A stretch of 8,007 nt of DNA from Nanobdellati archaeon (GCA_022257805.1 JAKOPB010000015.1:1-8007); one strand, 5' to 3'. Numbered from the stretch's first letter, positions 1 to 6,482 are shown. Made by a program: numbers and translations. Notes: generated by a model from the sequence alone, not told the origin.

Positions 1-441
1 AAGCTCGAAGCGTATACCGGGGTTCAGGAGAGGAACACCGTTCAGAACCACGTTCAGGAGGAAGGTGGATAAGCCCGCAAGGAAAAGAAAGAAGTAAGTT
101 CTCTCGGCGTCCTCCTCGGGGATGTCTTTCAGTACCCACAAGCATAACGCAGGAAAGGCCATGACCAGGGCCGCAACAAAAACACTCATCCCGATGGTAT
201 TCATGGCCAGAAGAATCCCGAGGATGTAGAATACGAGGATAGGGATAAAACTTAGGCGTGTGATCTTTCTGTGGAACTTCACGCCCAGAAGATAGGAAAC
301 AACACCGACAAGCAAAACAGCTACGAACTCAAGGGTGAGGTTTGTCTCCGGGAACCCGGGAACAAGTCCCATAAGGAGACCTGACAAAACAAAGAGAAGT
401 GCGAGAACTATCCAGATCTCAGGCCCTCTTAAGATCCCCAT
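1..441 (-). CDS. Multispanning membrane protein, possible second Wzy-like polymerase (3' end beyond window)
   Basis: The frame opens with ATG at 441-439 and stays open to base 1, giving 147 residues with no stop, so the C-terminus lies outside the window. The visible part is strongly hydrophobic, with about four to five membrane helices (roughly residues 9-28, 37-54, 64-80, 84-104 and 115-134). Residues 135-144 read GVPLLNPGIR, matching GIPLFDSALR at 159-168 of the polymerase-like protein two genes upstream. In both, the motif follows a hydrophobic Leu/Val-Asn segment, which suggests a paralogue. The start lies inside the glycosyltransferase gene (23-base overlap), so translation is probably coupled. 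The ribosome-binding site is weak (GAAGAG). The inferred role is membrane-bound polymerisation or modification of a surface glycan. It could instead be an unrelated polytopic protein, because the diagnostic C-terminal half is not visible. Confidence 0.72.
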   Translation of the reverse strand, partial: MGILRGPEIWIVLALLFVLSGLLMGLVPGFPETNLTLEFVAVLLVGVVSYLLGVKFHRKITRLSFIPILVFYILGILLAMNTIGMSVFVAALVMAFPALCLWVLKDIPEEDAERTYFFLFLAGLSTFLLNVVLNGVPLLNPGIRFEL

Positions 442-1453
442 AAAGCTCTTCAAGCTTTTTCACCTTCCTGTCCATACCATATTTTTTAGACCTTTCCTGG
501 TTCTTTTCTACCATGTTCTCCCTGAAGCCGTCGTCCTCCAGCCTGCGAAGTGCTTCCACAAAGTCGTCCTGAACGGACTCCTCGCAGACTATCTCGTTAA
601 CTGCCGGTACGTCGTGTACCAACACAGGCGTATTCAGGGCCATGGCCTCGAGTGCCACCATACCGAAGCCCTCACGCTCCGACGGCATCAGAACACAGTC
701 GGAGGACTTTATCCAGGAGAGCGCCTCGTCCCTCGGAAGCTCGCCGAGCAGCTCCACGTTTTCCATGTCCTCGTCCACGATCCTTTCTCCAAGACGCTCT
801 TTTAGAGAACCGTCGCCCACTAGCTTGAAATCGTACTCCGGAAGTTCAGAGGCCACATCCAGGACCTCCCAGGGACCTTTGTGCTCCTCCAGAGAACCCA
901 CGAAAAGCACGGTTTCATCCGCGTCGATCTCCTCCACCTTCTTCATTTCCTCCAAGACCACGCCGTTCGGAACTACGTGGATCTCACTCTCTATACCTAT
1001 CTCCCGCGCCCTGTCCTCCAGAAAGCTGCTGACACAGACCAGACCGTCCAGTCCATTACCGACGGAGGAAAAGAACGTGGTCGGGAACTTTCTGGAGAAC
1101 CGCATCAGGTCGGATCCATGCGCCGTAGCTAAAACAGGGGTGTCGTGGAACTTCCGTGACAGAACAGCGGCTGTTCCCGATGGATGCAGAGGATGTGCAT
1201 GTATGATGTCCATATCAGAGCCTATCTCCTTGAGATGCTTTACGGCACCCCAGGTGAACTCGGCCCCTCTCAAAAGAAAGGTGTCGTTGACATCGACCTC
1301 GTAAAACTCGACTCCATCCTCCTCCCTGCCACGATCACCGTAGGTTACGACATGTATTTCGTGCTCATCCTTTAGAGCAGAGACGAGAGACTCTACCTGG
1401 GCCTCTATACCGCCCCTCTGGGGTGGATAGGGAGACACGTAACAGATGTTCAA
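419..1453 (-). CDS. GT4-type glycosyltransferase (GT-B fold)
   Basis: This 344-residue protein is a retaining glycosyltransferase that would add a sugar from a nucleotide-sugar donor to a growing lipid-linked glycan at the cytoplasmic face of the membrane. The N-terminal domain starts with NICYVSPYPPQRGGIEAQV, the usual acceptor-side glycine-rich loop of GT4 enzymes, followed by HAHPLHPSG (85-93) and HGSD (112-115). The C-terminal domain has VPNGV (161-165), VGSLEEHKG (185-193) and the E-x7-E donor-binding motif, E261 to E269, in EREGFGMVALE. The length is slightly short for the family but complete. The frame stays open upstream to 1825, but homology begins at the TTG at 1453-1451. That TTG has AGGTGA four bases upstream and overlaps the previous stop as TTGA, so it was chosen as the start. 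The substrate sugar cannot be told from sequence. Confidence 0.93.
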   Translation of the reverse strand: MNICYVSPYPPQRGGIEAQVESLVSALKDEHEIHVVTYGDRGREEDGVEFYEVDVNDTFLLRGAEFTWGAVKHLKEIGSDMDIIHAHPLHPSGTAAVLSRKFHDTPVLATAHGSDLMRFSRKFPTTFFSSVGNGLDGLVCVSSFLEDRAREIGIESEIHVVPNGVVLEEMKKVEEIDADETVLFVGSLEEHKGPWEVLDVASELPEYDFKLVGDGSLKERLGERIVDEDMENVELLGELPRDEALSWIKSSDCVLMPSEREGFGMVALEAMALNTPVLVHDVPAVNEIVCEESVQDDFVEALRRLEDDGFRENMVEKNQERSKKYGMDRKVKKLEELYGDLKRA

Positions 1454-2721
1454 CCTTTCACCTTCCAAAGACAGTAAAAACCTATTATAAAGAAGAGGTA
1501 AAAGAGATAGTACTGGACTATTCCTGTCTGAACCCAGACAAGCATGATTGAAACCTGCACCGCGTAGAGTGCCAGGAAGAAGTCCGACGACGCAAGTTTG
1601 TAAAGTCTTTTTGGGAGCTCGGCCAGGAAACCTACGAGAACCATGAAAAAGAGTACACCGGGGATACCCATGTCGAGATATGTGGGTCCCACAAGGCTTG
1701 ACTCGAACCTTCGGGTCATGTTTATCACGAGGTCGGCACCCACTGCACCGAAGTCCCAGGAAGGAATACGGACGATCTGGAAGAAAAACTTGCCGGCGGA
1801 TATCATACCCTCCCCGACGCCCCATAATCCTCCTTCCATTATAAATATAGACAGTGCGTGAAAGTTGAGTCCTATCTTGCCGAGAAATATATCGCTTGTG
1901 AGTATATGTTGCAGCGACGGCTGCATCGAGGAAAAGGTAAGCAGAGTATACCTTATGGCCACAACGAAGAACAGGAAGAAGGCCGCTAAGTAGAAGACCC
2001 TGGACTTACTGAAGTCGTCTTTGAGGTATCTGTACACAACGAGCGGTCCGAGGAGTATCAGAAAGTCTGTCCGGAATCCCGAAAAAAGAGCTATCAGAAA
2101 GCTCAGGACAAAGAGAAGGTTGAAAGTTGTCCCATCGCGGTTTTTGACGTATACGCCCATCATACCAAGCATGTAAAAAATGATAGACATCGACCACAGC
2201 CTGTTATGGTACGAATACCTGAGGGCTGAATCGAAAAGTGGAATTCCCACACTTACGAAGTTCACGATAAGACCGAAAAGACCTATAACAAAAAAACCGC
2301 CGAGCAATTCATACGGGGCCTCATACCCTTCAAGACCATTCTCTATCTTCCTGGTCAACCTTCCGCCCACGCCAACAAGTAGAACTCCGAAGATGAAAAG
2401 TGCCACGGCAAGTGCATAGTAGCTGGGATACAGGATGGGTATGAAAGACACAGGAGCACCCAAAATAAACAGAACTGCCATAATAACATAGAGGCGGAAA
2501 ACGCTGAAGTTCTCAGGAGAAACGAAGTCGAAGACCTTGCCGAATATATTGGAGCGCGGCGCTCTGTCAGGCAGGGGAGGTTCTTTGTCCTTCAACTTTT
2601 CGAACAGTTCGCTGTTCGAGTCCTTGAAGCTCTCGAGTTTGTCCTGGAAGACGATCCCGATCATCTCTACGTACCTTGACACCCTCCTAAAGAACTTCTC
2701 TATCAAACTACCCCTCCACAT
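1450..2721 (-). CDS. Wzy-like oligosaccharide repeat-unit polymerase (polytopic membrane protein)
   Basis: This is a 423-residue integral membrane protein. A charged, cytoplasmic-looking N-terminal segment (about residues 1-70) precedes about ten membrane helices from residue 73 to the end. Motifs resemble archaeal and bacterial O-antigen or oligosaccharide repeat-unit polymerases: GIPLFDSALR (159-168), the SGFRTD loop (214-219) followed by a hydrophobic helix, and GPTYLDMGIPG (345-355) before a late helix. Such proteins join flipped lipid-linked repeat units outside the membrane. The next gene is a GT4 glycosyltransferase and a flippase lies nearby, which fits. The ATG at 2721 overlaps the upstream gene by 14 bases. 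A TTG at 2706-2704 is a serious alternative start, five codons in, because GGAGGGG (2717-2711) is well spaced for it. The assignment rests on topology and short motifs, so an O-antigen ligase or an uncharacterised polytopic protein is possible. Confidence 0.82.
   Translation of the reverse strand: MWRGSLIEKFFRRVSRYVEMIGIVFQDKLESFKDSNSELFEKLKDKEPPLPDRAPRSNIFGKVFDFVSPENFSVFRLYVIMAVLFILGAPVSFIPILYPSYYALAVALFIFGVLLVGVGGRLTRKIENGLEGYEAPYELLGGFFVIGLFGLIVNFVSVGIPLFDSALRYSYHNRLWSMSIIFYMLGMMGVYVKNRDGTTFNLLFVLSFLIALFSGFRTDFLILLGPLVVYRYLKDDFSKSRVFYLAAFFLFFVVAIRYTLLTFSSMQPSLQHILTSDIFLGKIGLNFHALSIFIMEGGLWGVGEGMISAGKFFFQIVRIPSWDFGAVGADLVINMTRRFESSLVGPTYLDMGIPGVLFFMVLVGFLAELPKRLYKLASSDFFLALYAVQVSIMLVWVQTGIVQYYLFYLFFIIGFYCLWKVKG
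1458..1463 (-). promoter_or_regulatory. Ribosome-binding site for the TTG-started glycosyltransferase
   Basis: On the minus strand AGGTGA lies four bases before the TTG at 1453. It matches the archaeal anti-Shine-Dalgarno complement GGAGGTGATC. It decides the start in an open frame that otherwise runs another 124 codons upstream through the preceding gene. The site lies within the last codons of the polymerase-like gene. Confidence 0.7.
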
Positions 2722-3367
2722 AGGTTCTGCAGTCCTTTCTGACGGTTTCCATACTACTTACCGAATTGTGGAGATTCTCCATGATTCCGTCTATATCTCC
2801 ATCGAACCTCGTCCACTCGCTGGTTAACATCAACTCGTGTCCTGAGTGCATGCACTCCACGTTCCCTCCGTATTTGCTGAGTATCCTGGATTTGAGGAAG
2901 TCGCAGGTCACAGGACCAACAGGGCTTTCCATAGTGTAGTAGAACTTACCTGATACATAGCTTTCGTCGGTACACTCCTCCGTGACATTGAACTCCTTGG
3001 TAGGCTCGAGATTTAATGAACTTACGGCCAGTAACCTGTATCCAGCGTCTCTGTAGTCATCCACGATATCGTCATCGTCTTCGTGGTCCAGTAGAATCCA
3101 CGACTCGCCGCCCGATACAAAGTATATTTTTTCGGGCTCCGTATCCACTATGAAGCCATTTTTTTCTCTGAAGCTGGAGGTATGTATGTCTATACCTTTC
3201 ACGGTCACGTTGCTCTGCCATCCCCTCTCCACAAGGGTCCTGTGAGTCATGACCGCCCCGAAGATATTATCGCCTCTGACGCGGAAGAACCGCTCCTGAT
3301 TCAGGGCCACTACCGCGGCCAGGATAACGAGTATTATGACTACAACATCAAGCTTAGTCAACCCCAT
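2708..3367 (-). CDS. Membrane-anchored exported protein of unknown function, first gene of glycan operon
   Basis: This is a 219-residue protein with a short cytoplasmic tip (MGLTKLD), one membrane helix at about residues 8-22 and a soluble, acidic domain of about 195 residues that should lie outside the cell. No catalytic motif is recognised. The N-terminal anchor loosely resembles DUF4330-type small membrane proteins sometimes seen beside glycan genes, but this is only an impression. The outer domain has four cysteines (132, 155, 172, 213), enough for two disulfides. It also has two NVT sequons (53 and 127), which could accept N-glycans, and an acidic run around 95-104. It is the first gene of the operon and overlaps the polymerase-like gene by 14 bases. 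That position suggests a partner, chain-length regulator or scaffold for the polymerase. The ATG has GTGAT five bases upstream and a TATA box at a suitable distance. Confidence 0.85.
   Translation of the reverse strand: MGLTKLDVVVIILVILAAVVALNQERFFRVRGDNIFGAVMTHRTLVERGWQSNVTVKGIDIHTSSFREKNGFIVDTEPEKIYFVSGGESWILLDHEDDDDIVDDYRDAGYRLLAVSSLNLEPTKEFNVTEECTDESYVSGKFYYTMESPVGPVTCDFLKSRILSKYGGNVECMHSGHELMLTSEWTRFDGDIDGIMENLHNSVSSMETVRKDCRTYVEG
2711..2717 (-). promoter_or_regulatory. Strong Shine-Dalgarno-like site GGAGGGG inside the start of the polymerase-like gene
   Basis: GGAGGGG on the minus strand is the best ribosome-binding match in the operon. GGAGG ends six bases before TTG at 2706-2704, in frame with the polymerase-like gene, and overlaps the last codons of the upstream gene (stop at 2710-2708). 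It therefore favours TTG over ATG at 2721, which has only a distant AAGGA-like element upstream. Confidence 0.5.
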
Positions 3368-3372
3368 GATAA

Positions 3373-3377
3373 ATCAC
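3373..3377 (-). promoter_or_regulatory. Ribosome-binding site of the glycan operon's first gene
   Basis: GTGAT on the minus strand lies five bases before the ATG at 3367. It matches the GGTGATC portion of the archaeal Shine-Dalgarno complement. With transcription predicted to begin near 3385, it fits in a leader of about 18 bases. Confidence 0.55.
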
Positions 3378-3405
3378 TTACCTTTTTTTCCATTTATTGT
3401 TTACC

Positions 3406-3415
3406 CTTTAAATAA
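3406..3415 (-). promoter_or_regulatory. TATA box of the leftward glycan operon
   Basis: TTATTTAAAG on the minus strand is a good archaeal TATA box. Its centre lies about 26 bases from a predicted start near 3385, leaving a short leader that contains the GTGAT site. The same core, TATTTAAAG, recurs before the small conserved gene at 6977-6985, suggesting a shared promoter style in this genome. Confidence 0.6.
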
Positions 3416-3444
3416 CCTAACAGCTTTTCAATCTTTCCGTAAAG

Positions 3445-3452
3445 ATTTTTAT
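3445..3452 (+). promoter_or_regulatory. TATA box of the methyltransferase gene, probably giving a leaderless transcript
   Basis: ATTTTTAT on the plus strand is centred about 27 bases before the ATG at 3476, preceded by the purine-rich GTAAAG that could serve as a TFB-recognition element. No Shine-Dalgarno sequence lies between the box and the ATG. The simplest reading is that transcription starts at or next to the start codon. It sits about 35 bases from the divergent operon's TATA box. Confidence 0.5.
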
Positions 3453-3475
3453 CTTTCCTTTCTACAGTATAGTTT

Positions 3476-4231
3476 ATGTCGCCGGGGAGCTTTCTCTGGA
3501 GGACCTACGGATTCCTCAGAGCCCTGGGGACCGGTACCTTCATATTTGGATCCGGTCGTAAGTGCCCCCTCTGCGGAGGCGAGTTCCGCCGCTTCCTGCC
3601 CTTTGGTTCGCCCTCGCGGCCCGAGTCCCAGTGTCCTGGCTGTGGCTCCAGGGAGCGCCAGAGACTCCTTTGGCTTTACATTGAAGAGGAGGGGCTCCTC
3701 GAGAGTTCTGAGAATGTGTTACATTTCTCTCCCGATAGAGCTCTTGAAGCGAAGCTACATGAGTATGCAAAAGAGGATGGCCTCGACTACTGCACTACTG
3801 ATCTCAGTGACGATGGAACGGACGTGGTCGCAGATATAAGGGAGATGCCCTTCGAAGAATCTTCCTTCTCGCTGGTAATATGTTCTCATGTCCTGGAGCA
3901 CGTTCCCGACGACGTGGAGGCAATGGAAGAGGTCTACAGGATATTGGAACCGGGAGGAGAGGCGGTCTTCATGGTCCCGATACACGGCCAGGAGACTTTC
4001 GAGGACATCGGCGTGGAGGATCGGAACGAAAGGAAGAAAATTTTCGGACACCCTGAACATGTCAGAATATGTGGTGAGGACTATTTCGAAAGGTTCAAGG
4101 AAGCTGGATTCTCTGTGGATGTTTTCCAGTACGCCAAGGAGTTCTCAGAGGAAGAGATCGAAAGGTTCGGTCTCAGGGTCCACGGGAAGGATCCGGAGTT
4201 CGAGTACATCATAAGCTGTTCAAAGGAGTGA
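3476..4231 (+). CDS. Zinc-ribbon SAM-dependent methyltransferase
   Basis: This 251-residue class I methyltransferase has an N-terminal zinc ribbon. Cysteines 30/33 (CPLCGG) and 53/56 (CPGCGSRERQR) should bind one zinc ion, followed by the RLLWLYIEEEGLL helix usual in this family. The Rossmann part starts at NVLHFSPD (80-87), where the usual GxGxG loop of motif I is replaced. It continues with TDLS (108-111), D120 before REMPFEESSFSLVIC (122-136), SHVLEHVPDD (137-146) and RILEPGGEAVFMVPI, all typical. The likely role is methylation of a sugar, lipid carrier or other glycan-linked substrate, inferred only from position between glycan genes. It is divergent from the polymerase operon and its TGA directly abuts the flippase stop codon. 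The codons of the zinc-ribbon part look visibly more GC-rich than the rest. Confidence 0.92.
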   Translation: MSPGSFLWRTYGFLRALGTGTFIFGSGRKCPLCGGEFRRFLPFGSPSRPESQCPGCGSRERQRLLWLYIEEEGLLESSENVLHFSPDRALEAKLHEYAKEDGLDYCTTDLSDDGTDVVADIREMPFEESSFSLVICSHVLEHVPDDVEAMEEVYRILEPGGEAVFMVPIHGQETFEDIGVEDRNERKKIFGHPEHVRICGEDYFERFKEAGFSVDVFQYAKEFSEEEIERFGLRVHGKDPEFEYIISCSKE

Positions 4232-5464
4232 TTAAAGCTTCCCGTTCTTTTCCTCTCGTAGAGAGATCCAAACAGGGTATACCATGGTCACGAGAGCTGC
4301 TACAGCCGCGCCGCCTATGGCGTACACTGCTCCCGTGTACTTGAAGACAGGCACAAGGAGGTAGTTAAGTGCCGCGGCAACAACGACAAAGGCAATAGAT
4401 CCATAGGCCGCGTACTTCTGCATACCTATGCCACTGAGGAAAAATATAAGAAGTGTAAACAGGCCCACAAGCGAGTAGGCGAACATAAGGGGACCTATAA
4501 ACTCAAAGACACCGAGATATTCTGGATTTATGAAATTTACAAGAGGTTCACCGAATAAAAACAGGAAAGCAGAGTAGACCACGTACAGAAGAAGAACGTA
4601 GGAGACGGCCTTTCCAAGCCCTCTCCTGAGCACCTTGGTATCTCCCTCCTTCTCCGAAGCCGACGGAAGCAGTGCGTTTCCGAAGGACGTCGCTATAACT
4701 ATATACCCCATACACAGAGAGATGCCTACGTCGAATATTCCACTGGCCGCGGTGTCGAAAACCCTGGCAAGGAATATCCTGTCGAGGCCGAGACCGAAGA
4801 ATCGGAGGGACTCGGCTATGAATATGGGGAAGGAGTAAAAAAGTATCTTCCTGAAATACTCGTAAAACTCTGTTCTGCTTATATCTATCCCGAACTTCCC
4901 CTGTAAAAGAAGGTAGCTGTCAACTATGAGGTATCCTAGAAGGAACGACAGGTATGGCGCCAGGTTGAATCCATAGTGGAAGAGTAGGACGAGGAAAAAT
5001 ATCTTGAAAAGGACGAAGGACGTGTCCATGTACACGGATTTCCTCATCACCTGCTTTCCGCGGTAGTGGTACATTTTCATGTGGAAGAAAACCGCCAGAG
5101 GCATTATAAGACCCAGGATAACAACCACGAGCGGCTCGGTGATCCCAAGGAAGCCGGATATAAGAGGGGACAGTAGAACGGCCATGCCGCCGACCAGGAG
5201 GGACAGCAAACCGCAACCGATCAGAGAAGCATCGTAGTACTTGCCCCTATCTCCCTTCTCCGATATCTTCTTCGAGAGCCCCAGGGTTACATTGAAGGTG
5301 GAAAGGAGCAAGAGCCAGTTGAAGAGAACAAGGAAAAGGGCCACCTCCCCGTAGAGATCAGGCGGCAGTTGGCTCATGGATACAAACCGAAAGACTATGC
5401 CTCCAAGCTTGGTAGCAATTGCACCTGCAAAAAGTATCATCCCACCGCGCTTAATACTGTTCAT
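4232..5464 (-). CDS. Wzx/MATE-like polysaccharide flippase (MOP superfamily)
   Basis: This is a 410-residue polytopic membrane protein with about 12 predicted helices. The N-terminus MNSIKRGGMILFAGAIATKL, followed by GGIVFRFVSMSQL and LPPDLYGEVALFLVLFNWL, has the layout of Wzx-type flippases (helix 1, short loop, YG, helix 2). A YFRKILFYSFPIFIAE-like segment in the middle begins the second half, as in that family. Such proteins move lipid-linked oligosaccharides from the cytoplasmic to the outer face. The length is at the short end, since many relatives have about 14 helices and 430-500 residues. The frame is open upstream to an ATG at 5542. The ATG at 5464 was chosen because homology starts there, GGGGGT precedes it and a TATA-like box lies upstream. 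It is probably transcribed alone, converging on the methyltransferase gene with no spacer. Confidence 0.9.
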   Translation of the reverse strand: MNSIKRGGMILFAGAIATKLGGIVFRFVSMSQLPPDLYGEVALFLVLFNWLLLLSTFNVTLGLSKKISEKGDRGKYYDASLIGCGLLSLLVGGMAVLLSPLISGFLGITEPLVVVILGLIMPLAVFFHMKMYHYRGKQVMRKSVYMDTSFVLFKIFFLVLLFHYGFNLAPYLSFLLGYLIVDSYLLLQGKFGIDISRTEFYEYFRKILFYSFPIFIAESLRFFGLGLDRIFLARVFDTAASGIFDVGISLCMGYIVIATSFGNALLPSASEKEGDTKVLRRGLGKAVSYVLLLYVVYSAFLFLFGEPLVNFINPEYLGVFEFIGPLMFAYSLVGLFTLLIFFLSGIGMQKYAAYGSIAFVVVAAALNYLLVPVFKYTGAVYAIGGAAVAALVTMVYPVWISLREEKNGKL

Positions 5465-5498
5465 ATTCAACCCCCTGAGATTATTTTTGATGGGTATC

Positions 5499-5505
5499 TT
5501 AAAAA
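5499..5505 (-). promoter_or_regulatory. TATA-like box of the flippase gene
   Basis: TTTTTAA on the minus strand lies in the 85-base gap between the regulator gene stop and the flippase start. A start about 26 bases on would fall near 5476, leaving about 12 bases that include GGGGG (5471-5475) before ATG 5464. The T-run could also act as a weak oligo-T terminator for the upstream regulator gene, so its role is uncertain. Nothing else was recognised in 5465-5549. Confidence 0.4.
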
Positions 5506-5549
5506 GATGTGTAGAAGAAATTGTCCGTTCGCGATTGGGCATCGGGCGT

Positions 5550-6449
5550 CTAATCCCTTTCCTTGAGCCTTACCCTGTTTGTTCTCCCCACCTTCTTCGT
5601 TTCCAGAAGACCTCTCTCCTTGAGATCGTGTATCATACGTGAAACCTTTGCCTTGGAGAAGTCCACTTTATCTACTATCTTCTTCTGTTTTATCTCGCCG
5701 CCTGCGTTCTCCACAATTTCCATGACCTTTCTCTCGTCTTCCTTCAGAGCCTCTGGTATCGTCTCTTCGCCACTGTCCATCCTGAGGGCAACTATGAGAA
5801 AGGCGGAAATGAGTGCGACGCCGAGGAGAGCTATGTACAGGTCGGTGAGCGGCTCTCCGGGCGGTTCCTCCGTCCTCTCAAAGGAAACAGAAGGACTTAT
5901 GCCGTCGCCCTGGGAAACATCCTCATCCGACCAAACTATATATATCCTCCTTCCATCGGACCCCTCCTCACCGTGCCCTGGAGAAAACCTCCTGAAAGGT
6001 GTGTCCATCGCATCCTCAATAAGAACCAGTCCTTCCCTTAGGTCGGCCCTGTAGATCAGTGTTTCGGTGTCGTACGGCACGTTCAGTCCGTCTGTGAAGT
6101 AATAATGTCTGTCCACTTCCCTTACAAGCCCAGGAGCATCGAACACCAGGGTTAGCCTGCCGCTTTCACCCTCCGACAACTGACATCTTATCAGAGATCC
6201 ATAGTCCCTCCCCTCCACCGAACAGCTGTGTTCGGGCAGGGTAGACCTGGCCTCCAGTTCCTCCACGTTGAAGAACAGAGGCATCTCAAGAACGCCAGGT
6301 GCCTCATTGAAAATCATGGTATCCTCCAGGGTAACGTTTTCAAGATCTATGTTTGCATCCCTTCTGTAGAAGCTTATACTGGCCGCACTGGCCGTACCGG
6401 AGAGTAAAAGAAATGCGAAGACCAGACCTAACAAAATTACTTTTCTCAT
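5550..6449 (-). CDS. Membrane-spanning one-component regulator with cytoplasmic winged-helix domain
   Basis: This 299-residue protein appears to sense something outside the cell and bind DNA inside. A signal peptide (1-22, ending GTASA-A) leads to an outer domain of about 180 residues. That domain has two cysteines (76, 89) and the segment HYYFTDGLNVPYDTETLIY, then LREGLVLIED. Next is one membrane helix (about 203-223), a short linker, and a C-terminal winged helix (about 238-297). ERKVMEIVENAGG is helix 1, KKIVDKVDFSKAKVSRMIHDLKERG is the helix-turn-helix and LLETKKVGRTNRVRL is the wing. This layout is known from euryarchaeal membrane-bound HTH proteins (DUF7343/DUF7345-like, from memory). 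The ligand is unknown. It may regulate its own gene through the palindrome at 6496-6511, and perhaps the neighbouring surface genes. The ATG at 6449 is the only start consistent with the signal peptide. Confidence 0.9.
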   Translation of the reverse strand: MRKVILLGLVFAFLLLSGTASAASISFYRRDANIDLENVTLEDTMIFNEAPGVLEMPLFFNVEELEARSTLPEHSCSVEGRDYGSLIRCQLSEGESGRLTLVFDAPGLVREVDRHYYFTDGLNVPYDTETLIYRADLREGLVLIEDAMDTPFRRFSPGHGEEGSDGRRIYIVWSDEDVSQGDGISPSVSFERTEEPPGEPLTDLYIALLGVALISAFLIVALRMDSGEETIPEALKEDERKVMEIVENAGGEIKQKKIVDKVDFSKAKVSRMIHDLKERGLLETKKVGRTNRVRLKERD

Positions 6450-6473
6450 ACTGACAAATACTTTCAGATCAAG

Positions 6474-6482
6474 AAATAAATA
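6474..6482 (-). promoter_or_regulatory. TATA box of the membrane regulator gene
   Basis: TATTTATTT on the minus strand is centred about 29 bases upstream of ATG 6449, so transcription should start near 6452 with almost no leader. No Shine-Dalgarno sequence is visible before the ATG, consistent with a leaderless or near-leaderless message. The upstream CTTAAAC could be the TFB-recognition element. Confidence 0.5.

Noticed and set aside
335..805. Plus-strand open frame of 156 residues
   Set aside because: It is opposite two real minus-strand genes and shows no coherent hydrophobic or motif pattern.
642..1304. Plus-strand open frame of 220 residues opposite the glycosyltransferase
   Set aside because: Its serine- and threonine-rich translation has no domain character. 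It is the antisense shadow of a clearly real gene with GT4 motifs.
1454..1825. N-terminal extension of the glycosyltransferase frame by 124 codons
   Set aside because: It lies wholly inside the polymerase-like gene in another frame, reads as low-complexity unrelated sequence, and homology plus a ribosome-binding site begin at TTG 1453.
3336..3839. Plus-strand open frame of 167 residues overlapping the methyltransferase start
   Set aside because: It is a shifted frame of the methyltransferase region, rich in Ser, Pro and Ala, with no recognisable features.
5465..5542. Upstream extension of the flippase to ATG 5542
   Set aside because: The extra 26 residues look non-coding and span the TATA-like box and GGGGG site. 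The family N-terminus fits ATG 5464.
5563..6054. Plus-strand open frame of 163 residues opposite the regulator
   Set aside because: It is antisense to the winged-helix and outer-domain coding region, which has clear signal-peptide, membrane and HTH features.
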